NCBI GenBank assembly: GCA_963693305.1
Contig: OY855905.1
Coordinates: 33,558,750-33,622,749 of the forward strand
Direction: 5' to 3'
Length of the DNA stretch: 64,000 nt
DNA from: Meandrina meandrites
Lineage: Eukaryota; Cnidaria; Anthozoa; Scleractinia; Meandrinidae
Position numbers and translations under genes: made by a program
The notes under the pieces: model-generated
What the model was told of the DNA's origin: nothing
Databases searched by the model: none
What the model saw: only the letters and a program-made list of their open reading frames with translations
Shown: piece after piece, positions 24,951 through 36,409 of the stretch
How positions within the stretch are numbered: the first letter of the stretch is position 1
How the letters are laid out: the number at the start of each line of letters is the position of its first letter

Positions 24951-27900
24951 AGAATTCAGCTATTACACTAAAATCAATCAATCAATAAAAAAAACATTCA
25001 AAATTGAAAATAAAAGTAGTAGTATACATTATGCTAAAATATCATATCTAATTGAACACTGTTGAACACTGACATGAAAGAGATATAGCCGAGATAAGCA
25101 GTAGAATTATAGACCCCCGAGAAGTATTTATTTTTCATGCCTGACTTTATGAGGGGGACATTGGAATTTGCCGTATTGGTCAATTTTTCATGCGATATTT
25201 TCAGAAATTATAATGATGAACTGCATAATGGCGGTCATCTCCAAACGGTCCTTTATCGCTTGTTTCTCTGCCTCTTTTAGCCAAAACCAAACATCCTTTA
25301 CCATCATTCAAGGAAATGAGATTCTTTAAATATACTTAAAAACAATCTAATCATTTCTCGCAATATTGTGCCATACGTATAACAAACTTAAAATTTCGCT
25401 CAGTTTCATCTAGTTGTAGTTGTAGTTTGTTGTAGTTGTAAACACGCTCTGCTCCCGCTGGGAATGAATTTTTTTTCAAGCATCTTGGCGGATTGTTATT
25501 CGTAATCCTTGAATTTGATTGGCTCTTGACGAGCGTCTTTCCCTATACCTGTAATGATAAATCCCCGAGAAATCGGACATTGTGCCCTTAAACAGTGAAA
25601 GGATAAGTCAGCATTGAAACTCAAGGTCTTGAAATTCACTCCAAGAGGCAAGTATTTATTCCCATCAATCGATATAATCAAGTTGTAGTTTAGTTAGGTT
25701 TGCTGTTTCCGCAATGTTTTTCACGCCATTGCAGCTAAACTGCTTTTTGCAATGGATTCAAGATTAGGAGGTCTTAAGTTAAAATGTTTTTCTTCTCCGT
25801 GACGTTTTGCCAAAACCAAACACCATGGCCATTTGCCTTCATTGTTCATATTTAAATGCCACTCAAAAAACACAGTCCACTTAAAATAAATTAACATTCA
25901 CAATACTGTGCCTTTCAGTCACGTAGATGACCAAACTATATATTTATACACATTTCACTCAGATTTCCTTAATCCTAAACTGTCAAATCAACGAAAAAGC
26001 TAATTCGTTAAGGTGGCACGAACCTAATTGTTTACGCGGTGGTTACAAATGTTGATCAATGTTAGTCGGCGATTTCTTTGAATTTTGGCATCCTTAATTT
26101 TTGTGTTTGAATCTGAAGAAGTAATTTAATTTTTAATCGGAGTAGAATCCTTTGAGATATGAGCATATTTTAAAATCTTCATTTCTACGAAAAATGGGCA
26201 TGATTTTCAAACGAGACGGCAGATTTTTTTCCATACTTTATCAAATAAGCCTCAGAGCTCTCAAGTTTTGTATCTGCAAGTTTCGTGACAATCCTGACCA
26301 TGCATCTCGCTTCACAGAATGCTGTGTGAATTTGCTCTTAAAGTGCTTCGGTAATGTGCACAATTAGCGGAACAGTTCAGCCAGACTACTGGTCATCTGA
26401 AAGGATAATGCTAGCCGAAGCGTTATTAGAAAGAAAGTGGGTCATCAGAAACGTACAGCAAATACAAACAGGGCAACAAGAAACACAAATTTTATGATGC
26501 ATGCAAGGTGAAATTAAATATTTTATATCCATCCCACCTATCGCGGTATTTGTCCATTTATTTTAGAGAAAAAATCTTAGCATGGCAAAACCGAACATCT
26601 AGGAAAACCCCTCTTCAGAGGTTCCATTTCTCAGGAGAAATAAAGTTACCAAGTCGAGCACTTCTAACCATCCGCTTTTTAGAATTGCAGTGAAAACCAA
26701 CTGCATTTGGAGCGCGCAGTTTGAATGAAATTACCGAAACCCGAATTCACGGGGCGTCAGATTTTGGCTGACAGATAAAAACAACGACAGCACGATTCTC
26801 AAATGTTGCTTTGAAAAGAATGTTCGGACATTTTTTTAATCAGCTAGGAAAACCTAAGTCCGGTGACGCACTTTTCGTGGATGGGAATAGAGTTAGGGGC
26901 TTTACAACGGAAAAACTGCAAGTTCACGGCGACATCCCGATACACTTCTGGAATAATGATGGTGTTAACAATCTTTGTGACTGATTGGTTGAAAGCATGT
27001 GATTGACATTGCCGCATTAAGTTGGCTTCCTCGCTGCTCGCGTACGCTTGAAAAACTTGTTTGGATGCAGAAAACTTTGATTACAAAATCAAGAAATTTG
27101 TAACTACTAAAGTGAAGTACTAAGCGATTCAGAAGAGCGCTATAGATTTAAAATCTAACCCTTCGTTGTCTTGGTTTACGCTGGGCATAGACGTGATGTT
27201 GTTTTTTCTTTTCATTAATTAAAATGCGGCGAACTTTTGTCCAAGAGAAACAGAGCGTGCATTGAAAGGGTTTCATATTGTTAGCAAGATTAGCTGTTGG
27301 GCAGCTAAGCGAAGAAAAATAGCTTGTTTTCTTGAGCTTGTAGCGTTAATATCACGAATTACATCTGCAGAGGTAAGTTTCGCCTCAGTTTCGCGCTTCA
27401 ATTTTACAACAAATTGAACTATTATATGGTGATGGTGACGTCCTTCCTTTTTGGTTATTTTCATCCTTGCATTCCAGTTTTTTGTTCGGTTTTCGGAACG
27501 CTTCATGGGTCATCGATCCATTTAACAACTGGACCCAGGCCTTACAAAATTAACTATAGGCTCGTCCTGAAATGCCTCCTCCCATGATTTGTACACTTTT
27601 GTAGGTTTTATAGGCAATATTGTGGGGTTTTGTAACTAAAAAACCGATATCTGTCGCCGTACGCTCATTTAGTCCTTTGAGAAGAGAAGCCTTAGATTCG
27701 AGCCGACGATTTCAATACAGCTAGCTGAAAATAAAACCAAACTTTTTTGAAATCCCACCTGTATGTTTGTGTATCTCTCAGTTGTTTTCCACGGACTAAA
27801 GGATCGCGGTCTCTGAGAGTGCATATGGCGTAGCTAAGTAACCAAGTCTTGATTCGCTGTATCTGTCGCGTGGCGCAGTGAATATAGCGTCATAAGCCAT

Positions 27901-27993
27901 TGACCAATCAGAATGTCAACCTTTTATACTCACCTCTGGAAATAACACTATCGCTTACCACTGTGTTTAAATCCGTTATATGTGCTGCCAGAT

Positions 27994-28128
27994 ATCGATG
28001 CAAATCGATTGCAATCAACCACAATCGATGTAAATAAGGAAATTCAAATTGTGACTATCGATTGGTCATCGATTAGCCGATAATTAACAACCAATTATCG
28101 ACTGATCGATTAATTTCTGATGATCGAC
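27994..28128. promoter_or_regulatory. Cluster of ATCGAT sites upstream of the aminomutase gene
   Basis: Six ATCGAT hexamers, plus several one-mismatch relatives (ATCAAC, ATCGAC), lie within 135 bp, about 170-300 bp before the aminomutase start codon. ATYGAT is the recognition core of Onecut/CUX homeodomain proteins, so this could be a regulatory cluster. Function is inference only; the cluster is visible directly. Confidence 0.3.
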
Positions 28129-28192
28129 TTTCTTGCATTGGTCATTATTCATCTTTTAAAGATTGCGCCCTTCGTCAGTTATCCAAGGCTTC

Positions 28193-28272
28193 CTTAGTAA
28201 GTCTTCTTTCACTGTTAGTCAAGACTGTTATGCTTAGTAAGTCTTCCTTCACTGTTTGTCAAGACTGTTATG
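28193..28272. repeat. 40-bp tandem duplication carrying two donor-like sites
   Basis: The units at 28193-28232 and 28233-28272 differ at two positions. Each contains TTAGTAAGTCTTC, a good GTAAGT splice-donor context. A pyrimidine tract and TTTCAG acceptor follow at 28275-28285. A short 5'-leader intron ending at 28285 is plausible. Confidence 0.8.
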
Positions 28273-28292
28273 TAATTTTTTTCAGAATTGCT

Positions 28293-31200
28293 ATGCTCCA
28301 TTTCAACAAGCCCTTCACACGCAGTCTCTATTGTTCAAGAAGATGGCTTACATTCTTGGCAACAAAAAGCCAAGAACACGGAAAAGCACATCTGGATACC
28401 ACATCTGATGGGACCAGTTCAGAAGTGCCAAAGCCATACGTACCAAATGTAACAGGTATCCAAATAAGTGTTTCTGGTCACCTGCTTCATGAAGTTTCCA
28501 ATTCTGGAAATAACTGGATGAGAAAAATTCCGAGGACTGCCAAACTTTAAAAGCAGCCTTTTAACTACTCGTCACCATTCTAGGCCCATATATTGATCCG
28601 TTGAAATGGAGAATGTTTACCAAGAAAATTTAAAATGAATAGAAGATACTAAGCTAATTACAATTATGATATTTACAAGGAAATTTTAAAAAGAAAAAAA
28701 CACTTGGCTAATTTCAATGATACAGTTGAATCCCGATGACTCGAACCCTCGATAACTCGAACCTCCCGCTAACTCGAACCTTTTTCGATTTCCCTTGAAG
28801 GTTCGAGTTATCGGGGTTAAACTGCATTTACAAAGAAGGCTAAAAATAAAAGCGTTACTAAAATATTATGATAAAAAAAAGTGTTTTGTTAGGCGGCAAA
28901 GAGTCTGTATATTGTTGGCGTTTGCTATAAAGAAAAGTGTTTTTCCCACAATTTAATTTGACCTTTGAAAGAGATAGCCTGACCCTCTGGTAATATTTAG
29001 CAGCTTTTTAATTACTCGTCAATATTTTAGGTCCATATATTGATCTGTTGAAATGGAGAATGTACACCAAGAGAATTTAAAAAGAATAAAAGATACTAAA
29101 ATAATTACAACGATATTTACAAAGAAATTTTAAAAAGATAAAAAATACTAAGCTAATATCAATGATATTTACAAAGAAGGCTAAAAACAAAAACGTTACT
29201 AAAATATTATGATAAAAAAGTGTTTTGTTAGGCCGCAAAGAGTCTGTATATTGTTGGCGTTTGCTATAAAGAAAAGTGTTTTCCCATAATTTAATTTGAC
29301 CTTTGAAAGAGATAGCCTGACCCTCTGGTAATATTTATCAGCTTTTTATTACTCGTCAATATTTAGGTCCATATATTGAGCCGTTGAAATGGAGAATGTA
29401 CACCAAGAGTCATATTCCAGCCATACTCAATGCCTACTGGCCTCGAGCCGCATCAGTGGATCCTTTGCCATACTTTGCAGCGGCATCCATCCTGCCCATG
29501 CGCACAAACAATTACGTAGTGTCTCAGCTAATTGACTGGTCTGCTGTGCCGGATGATCCTATGTTTCAGCTTACTTTTCCACAGCCAGGTGAAGCTTTAG
29601 GAGAAGAAAAATATGTTGAACCACGAAAATTTGGTCGTGTAACTGAACAAGGTGGACGCAAGGCTAGGCGCTGGTTACAAGCAAACATCCACTATAAACA
29701 GTGGAAAGTGATATTTGAAACACGAGTTTTTAAAATTTCCAGTAAAAACATCCACTTGCAAAAAACTTGGCCATGTATTAACGCCTCCTTATGAGTCAGT
29801 ACTATGACAGACAATGTTATATAAACAGCCTTCGATTCCGACAACTTGGATTCTTAACAAGATGTTTGGTTTGCAACGTAGGGCATTTCCCTTAACTGAT
29901 ACAAACGAAGCAGTCGGGTCATTTTGTATATAGCATAGACCTATCCACACAACAGAACTCTTAACAGCAGGTTCAGTTATATAACAGTTATATGCACATC
30001 TTTACATGTATGGAAAAACCTTTGTTTCCTGACTTGTTCCTTTTGTTGGGTTTGTCCTTTTTTCAATCTTTTTTTTCATGATAAAAGTTGATAGGAGGAT
30101 ACATTTTTTCCTTTTAATATTTTTACAGTTATAACCTGTTTTCTTATTTTATTTATCTTCTTATTAAACAGGAATGGTGGCTCCAAAGGACTTACGTCAC
30201 GTGATGAATCTCATCAAAGATAATGAAAGCCGTGTTTCTCTTCAGAAAGAAGTGGAAAAAATTCGAGCCACGATGAATCCACACCCAGCCAATCAGAAAA
30301 CTATGAATGTGCCACGTGACAATGGCAAAGAGGTGCCTGGAATTCAGCACAAATACAGAGAAACAGTTCTGTTCTTTCCTGCCGAAGGTAAAATAAAATA
30401 GCAGTAATATGAGACAGCGTTTGTGATGTACAGTGGCTGGTGACCAATGTAACCGATAAAGGGACAACTCGTGAACTATAAATTACTGGCCTGATTTGAT
30501 CCTGAATTCTGACGAGGTTGCACACGCAACTAGCAGTGTGTTAGTGTCACAACATAACATTATTAAGTTTTGTCATTCTCTTTCGTGATGTAGTTTTAAC
30601 ATTGTTTCCGAGACCTGGGAATTAGAACCAGTCTCCTCTCGTGCACCTCAGTGCCTTGCTCATGAAGGAAAAGCTCCACAAAATGGCTAAAATTGCTCTT
30701 AAGAGTTGCTGTCGTGTGAACCATTATCGGCGAATCGTGTAGACACCACGAGTTACATCAACTGGCCTCTTAGTTTACCGTTCATAGCAACAGCTCTTAT
30801 TTGAAACGTGCCTTCCGATCTTTTTTTGTACTGAGTGCAAAAAAAGAGAAAAAGAAAAAAGGGCTTAGTCATCGTTGCCACTAAATTCAGTTAATCTGGA
30901 GTTGCTTTGGTTTTGCTCTTTAGGGCTCATGATTGGTTCAAAGTAATAATTTTCACCCCCCGGTTACTGCACCAATCAGATGCAAAACAGAAACCATATC
31001 GAAACTTGGACACTCACGTTTGCCTGCACTTGGCACGGGACACGTGTCTTTATTTCGTGTTTCTCATTGGCTCATTGTGTTGTTAACGTTTGGGCATTGC
31101 AATTTCATTGGTTTTGATTTCACGACATGTTCCTAATTAAAATCCTTCCTTTTAATATCTTAAAATGTTCTCAGATTTAATTGCTAAACGTTTCAGAAGC

Positions 31201-33416
31201 ACCACCATCGAAACAGTCAGCAATGTAGTCGCTCAACTCAACGAACTTTTTTGGTTCTTCACAGGTCAGTGGTGTCACACATTCTGCACTTACTGTTTCC
31301 GCTGGGCCCAGTTTACCGCGGTTGGATCTCCACAAGCCTTTCAGTCTTACGATTCAAACAGACTGACGAGTTATCTACGCACACATAGAGGTACACTCTT
31401 ATTTGGTTTAAATCTTTGGTCAACATTTTAAATTGTTATATGATTTTCAAAACTTAAAACAGCAAGGGACCGCAAACAACAATGCTGCCAATGTAGCTAG
31501 ATCTACAAGAGATCTGATCAGCCGAAAAAATGAAACAACAATATGACAAACAATGCAAGGCTGATACTACGTTATTTTCAAAAGCTCAGTAGCACATTTA
31601 GAGCAATGGAAATATTAGCCAACGATCGCAAATGATAACGAGAATGGAAAAGACCTATGGGCACGGAGCTCATTCTGACATGCGCGACTTAAATTTTGGC
31701 TTTGAACCTTTCAACCTTTTTTTCAAGTATGGAATTCCCCCTCCTAGTCCCTTTTATATGTCCAATATTAAAAAAAAAAAAAAAAACAGGGCGATTTGTC
31801 TATGAAATGATCATCGTTTATTTACTTCTTACCTTTTGAAACAAATTCAATACACTGTTCATAATGATTGAGGATTTGAACGTCTCAATTAGCCAGTAAC
31901 ATCAAAATTTTCCTCAAGAGAAGTATAGAGATGGTCGAGAAATGAGCTGGGCCTTGAACCCAAGATGGCGGCCTCTTTAACTTCCTTGTTTGATTTAAAA
32001 ACCCTTGGACGATGATGTTACATCACAAAACCTCTTTTATAATGAGGATATATTATTTTTCAGTTTTTGTTTTCATTTGCACGCAGGAGTGAGAGACGTT
32101 TTGTTTACTGGAGGAGACCCTATGGTGATGACAACCAAGCAACTCGAAAGATACATCGACCCAATTCTTTATGATCCAACACTCGACCACATTAGGACTA
32201 TTAGGATTGGGACCAAGTCTCTCGCGTATTGGCCTTACCGTTATATCACAAATGATGACGCTGACGATTTACTAAGGTGAAGACGTAATACAGTGCTAGG
32301 TTAGGTTGAACTATACAGTTAATATAATCAACACAAAAGCAATTATGGGTTGTCGCTTTGCTTCTCTACTACAAATGCAGATAATTAATTATCCTACGAA
32401 ATTGGCAGACGAGGCCGTAGGCCGAGTTGGCTAAAATCAGACGATATCAGTTCTGCAAGATTTAGCAGGACAATTTTTGTTATTATTCAACAAACTGCCA
32501 ACAAAACGCATTTTGTAGCTAGAAGACAGTGGTTATGCAGCGCTTTGCAAGACTTCTGACAAATCTTGGCAACCTAGTATATCGCAGGACATCTGTTATG
32601 TATGGATGACGGATAACAGTGATTCTTTGACAATATATGTATCGTGCAAATTTGTTGAATATTACGCGTCATTCGCGTATCCGTCCATTCTCACGTTCAT
32701 ACATATTTATCCATTCATTGACTCTTTCATTTAATTCACTCATTCATTTACGCACTCTCATTCACTTTATCACTCACTCACTCATTCAATCATTCATGTA
32801 GGTCCTTTTCTTTCTTCATTCATTTATTCATTTATTTATTCATTCATTCATTCATTCATTCATTCATTCATTCATTCATTCATTCATTCATTCATTCATT
32901 CATTCATTCATTCATTCATTCATTCATTCATTCATTCCCTCCTTCCTTCTCTCCATTAATTCATTCCCTCGTTTCTAAACAATTTTTAGGTTGTTTGAAA
33001 GAGTGACTCTCTCCGGCCGCCATCTTGCAATCATGGCTCACATGTCTCATCCACGTGAGCTCCAATCATCCGTCGCCAGAGAAGCGATCCGACGCATTCG
33101 AATGACAGGAGCAGTTATTCGCTCCCAGGCTCCTCTTATCCATCACGTCAATGCAGACCCGAGCGTCTGGGTCGAAATGTGGCAGACCCAGATCTCGCTT
33201 GGTATCATTCCTTATTACATGTTCGTAGAGCGGGATACTGGAGCCAAACATTACTTTGAAGTTCCGTTGGTCGAGGCCCTACGGATCTATCACGAAGCCA
33301 CACGAAGAGTTTCCGGAGTTGCTAGAACAGTCCGCGGTCCATCTATGTCAGCTGCTCCAGGGAAAGTACACCTGATAGGTAGTGCAAACATAGGTGAAGA
33401 AAGAGCGATTGTTTAG
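28293..33416 (+). CDS. kamA: Lysine 2,3-aminomutase-like radical-SAM enzyme, 6 exons, frame cut by TAG
   Basis: KamA-family enzymes use a [4Fe-4S] cluster, S-adenosylmethionine and PLP to move an amino group, typically alpha-lysine to beta-lysine. Exons are 28293-28455, 29367-29588, 30172-30387, 31265-31390, 32087-32276 and 32990-33416. All introns are GT/AG and the phases close (447 residues). The N-terminus MLHFNKPFTRSLYCSRRW looks like a mitochondrial presequence. The cluster motif is C204-x3-C208-x2-C211 in CHTFCTYCFRWAQF. TGGDP is at 250-254. The PLP lysine is probably Lys431 in PGKVHLIG. YYMFVERDTG carries an Asp at a position that contacts substrate in lysine-type enzymes, but glutamate specificity is not excluded. 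A TAG at 33414-33416 stops the frame, yet the family's conserved tail follows directly. Intron 1 has tandem copies of the start of exon 2. An alternative start at 28230 would add 21 residues if the leader intron is retained. Confidence 0.92.
28553..29341 (+). repeat. Tandem duplication of intron 1 end plus first 43 bp of exon 2
   Basis: Unit A (28553 to about 29002) and unit B (about 29003-29341) are collinear with the sequence leading into the real exon 2. Each carries its own acceptor (CTAG at 28583, TTTTAG at 29030) and a pseudo-exon (28584-28626, 29031-29073) beginning CCATATATTGATC, which reads PYID and then KWRM. In each pseudo-exon the reading frame meets TAA just after homology to the real exon ends. 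Confidence 0.88.
28723..28824. mobile_element. 102-bp TA-flanked MITE inside duplication unit A
   Basis: The ends are CAGTTGAATCCCGATGACTC at the left and the complement of CAGTTTAACCCCGATAACTC at the right. Unit B shows the empty site, CAATGATATTTAC, so the insertion into TA is seen directly (the right flank is now CA). It is a pogo/Tigger-like non-autonomous element that inserted after the tandem duplication. Confidence 0.9.
32816..32938. repeat. (CATT)n microsatellite in aminomutase intron 5
   Basis: About 30 copies of ATTC in near-perfect register, with degenerate copies from about 32690. It ends about 50 bp before the acceptor of exon 6 (AG at 32988-32989). Confidence 0.95.
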
Positions 33417-33602
33417 CAGTTCCTACAGGCGCGTAACCCACAGTGGGCCGGAAAACCTTTCTTTGCAAAATACGACGAAAAAGCAACGTGGCTGGATCAG
33501 TTGAAACCGGCCTTTGGAGAAGAAAAGTTTTTCTATGAGAATGAACTTAAAGAGTTAGAGAGTGCTGATAATTCTTCAGGCGTGTTGTTCCAATACGCAT
33601 AG
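33417..33602 (+). pseudogene. kamA: In-frame C-terminal extension of the aminomutase after TAG
   Basis: Immediately after the TAG the same frame continues for 61 codons to a TAG at 33600-33602. It starts QFLQARNPQWAGKPFFAKYD, then has KATWLDQLKPAFGEEKFF, the characteristic end of this KamA subgroup. With it the protein would be 509 codons including the amber position. No splice-site pair could remove the stop, because the available gap is too short for an intron. The options are a recent null allele, a sequencing error, or readthrough. The context TAG CAG TTC is one base off the TMV-type readthrough consensus TAG CAR YYA. Confidence 0.85.
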
Positions 33603-35324
33603 GGGGCCGGCCATCATTAAGAGGGGGGAGGGCCACGTTCGTTTTATCAAAATTTATACATGGCACCAACGCTTTCTGGTCAAACTTCTATATTTGCATT
33701 TTCTACCAGAAAGCCCCCAAGTCATGTTAGAAAACAAGACATAAAATTGTTTCACTTATCCTAGGGGTGCTCAATGCAGAAATATGCAGAGCAAAATACA
33801 AATATAAGAAGGAAAGTATTACTAGTTACTCGAGTTTCACGCTCAAGGCGATCATCAGACTGAATCAGTCTACGAGAAGATGTCAGTTATAAGTGTTCAA
33901 ATTCAGGAACGGTTGGAGCGACGCTTCTTCTGATTGGTTGCCACGAAGAACTTGTAAATTTTAAGCTCGGTAAGATACCGGTTGAAATTTTTCTTTGTCC
34001 CATGCTCGTGTCATTGTTGAAAAAGATCATCTTCATTATTTATTACCGAGCTTAAAATTTACCATCTTTATTATCTACTATTGTATTACATTCTTTCTAT
34101 TTTTAGTTTTCCTAATTTTGTATCTACAGTTTTTAAAGTACTTAAGGATGCGAGCTGGGAAGCTAAATGAACCGATCGGTTTTCTAGTTAGCTCCCCGTA
34201 CAAGTTTAGTTATGAAAAGCAGGTAATAACGAAAAAAAAGAATGAATAACTGTCAAAAATGGACTCACGAATTAGCAAACTAGCTTGGTGGAAAATTAGT
34301 TCAGTTTTTGTTCTGACAGGAGGTAACGTTTTATTTGCTTCGGAAATGCAAACACTCTTAGGTTTTTTAAAGAGGATGGAAGGTCTTTCCAAATATCAAT
34401 TTCCATGAAAGAAACTGATTGTTTTCCTGTATTAGTTTTAACACAATACTTAAAAAGTTCTGTTTTTTTTAAATCGAAGAGAACGCATCGAATATAATTT
34501 GTATTTTTCGGTTATACTTTGTATGAGTCCTTTCTAACTAATATGGTGTATTTTGTTCTTGTTCTACGCCGTCTTTTGTTGAGTGAAAATTTTCAGTACC
34601 TGTATGTGAGACTTTTCAAAATTGAAAGACTTTCTAAAACAGCTTTTCACGCCGGCTAGAATCTTGTTGCAAAGGTTTGAATGTTATTGTAAGAACCGTA
34701 GAGCAAGGTTCGTATTTTACTTGAATCAAATACTCCTAACCTGGACTGCAGTTTGATAAAACCGCCAGAATGCAAGGAATTTTAATTTAATCTTACATTT
34801 TGGAATTTAATGTAATCTTACAGTTTGGAATGACCGCAATGCAGCCGAACCACACATATACCTCGTGCCACGCGTGTTGCACACGTGACACGAGGCAAAA
34901 ATGGAACACCTAAGTCAGCTGGCTATGCAGTAGTATTTGTAAAAATTGCTGTGGTGACAAGCAGGGGATATCTTTTTTGTGCAGAGTAAGTATCAATTAA
35001 CATTAATGGGGGTGACTCTTAACTACCAAATTAAATTAATTTGTTGCTAAAGAAGGTTTCTAGCTGTCATATTTTTTAAACCAGACCTCATAAAGTTAAG
35101 ACTTTTGTACAGGTTTGTTCCACTACAGAGTCCTTCAAAAGTTTCAAATCACAGCCAACTGGCCAAGTCGCGTGACCACATCACACTTGAAATCAAAAAC
35201 ACTAAAACTCAAATGGTTTGTTGCTTTGAAAATTAAAATCAACTTCAATAGAGATAGAATGCTTAATGTGGTTTAAATCAAATTTGCATGTATATAAAAA
35301 TCAGGTTGCAGCAAACACTCTAAA

Positions 35325-35546
35325 CTTGCTCCAAGTCGCTCGTTTGATGCGCAGGAGACCGCTAGATGTGGATACAGTGGGCGCGCGCCGTCTTAAAAAT
35401 ACGCGCCAAATTCAGCACGGTCTCGCGCGCGCGATTTCAAAGCGATTTTACTGAAGTAACTGCGGTCTGTCGCGCGTAATTTCAAAGCGATCTTACTCAA
35501 GAAAACCTATTGACCCAAAGGAAAAAACGAGCGACTTGGGGCAAGT
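35325..35546. repeat. Inverted-repeat element, about 24-bp arms
   Basis: ACTTGCTCCAAGTCGCTCGT at the left and ACGAGCGACTTGGGGCAAGT at the right bound about 220 bp rich in GCGCGC. A related internal direct repeat (GCGTAATTTCAAAGCGAT versus GCGATTTCAAAGCGAT) is present. No target duplication is clear. Confidence 0.6.
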
Positions 35547-35617
35547 CTACAAACATTCTTGCAGAAACCTTAACTGCAGCATAACATAACTGCAACGGTA
35601 CAGCTTGCCGCGTCCCA

Positions 35618-35692
35618 ACTTCGTTCCCAGGGTCTACTCCGCCTTCAAGATGGCCGTCATCTTAAAAGTGGAGTAGACCCTGGAAAAGAAGT
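35618..35692. mobile_element. 75-bp palindromic element with probable 9-bp target duplication
   Basis: The left arm ACTTCGTTCCCAGGGTCTAC and the right arm GTAGACCCTGGAAAAGAAGT are inverted copies. The flanks CGCGTCCCA (35609-35617) and TGCGTCCCG (35693-35701) match at 7 of 9 positions, consistent with an aged 9-bp duplication. Confidence 0.6.
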
Positions 35693-36409
35693 TGCGTCCC
35701 GGGTCATCGGACAGTGCAAATGACGTAATGAAAAAACTTGATTCTTAAGCAAAGAGAACTTTGTCATGCAATCTTCCTTCCATCGTGACGGGCACAAAAA
35801 GCGTCTGCGTGGCCGTAGAGTGTTTGTACCATTTGTTCTCCGAGAAATTTTCATGACGTTTGTATGACTTTAGACTCATTTCAAAACGTTTCCACGACTT
35901 TCGACTCATTTCATAACGTTTGAGTGACTTTCAACTCCTTCGGTGGAAAGGCCCGTTTCATTTTTCACCAGAACCGGTTCATTAGTACCACTTAACCGTC
36001 TTAAGTGGCACGACGAGCATTTGGCTCGGCTCTTCTTTACAAAAGAAGTCGGTTGAACCCGAGACCAAGTTTTGTTATGCAAAGCACTTCTACAACTCTT
36101 ATTTTAAGTGGCCAACGCAGAACAAGGCGAGCTTTCTTAGCTTGACTATGATCGTAGCTCGTTTTATAGTTCGCTCTGACCAGGATCCGAGCCCCTAGAA
36201 CACGATAATAAGCGGTCAAAAAACGAGACAATACTGGCCAAGGGGAACGAGTATGTTTGATCAGTTTCGTGTTAGCCAGCCAACAACCCCACCTCTGGAT
36301 CCAGCTTCGATGTCGTCAGGAGGAACATGGCACCCAGTTTCAGCCACTGTTCATCAACTGCCTTCTGCCATGGCGCGGCGGGGTCCGTCCATAGGAAGGC
36401 TTTCAAATA

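Larger units (their letters stand above)
23211..28190. other. Intergenic sequence, no supported gene
   Basis: It contains a possible orphan exon (23738-23830), a two-copy 37-bp tandem repeat with ACCTACCGATACTACTTGCG (about 24500-24560), an AT microsatellite (about 24595-24612), the palindromic micro-element at 24872-24950 and an ATCGAT cluster (27994-28128). The small open frames in between have no recognisable domains. Confidence 0.4.

Noticed and set aside
26008..26017. TTAAGGTGGC as the end of another piggyBac-like MITE
   Set aside because: No inverted partner was found in the following kilobases.
32005..32086. Upstream part of the frame preceding aminomutase exon 5
   Set aside because: Residues before VRDVLFTGGDP are intronic. 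The acceptor GCAG at 32083-32086 joins in phase to exon 4.
33377..33437. A tiny intron removing the aminomutase TAG
   Set aside because: Possible donors near 33379 or 33392 and acceptors at 33416 or 33428 would give introns under 60 nt, lacking a pyrimidine tract and deleting conserved residues.
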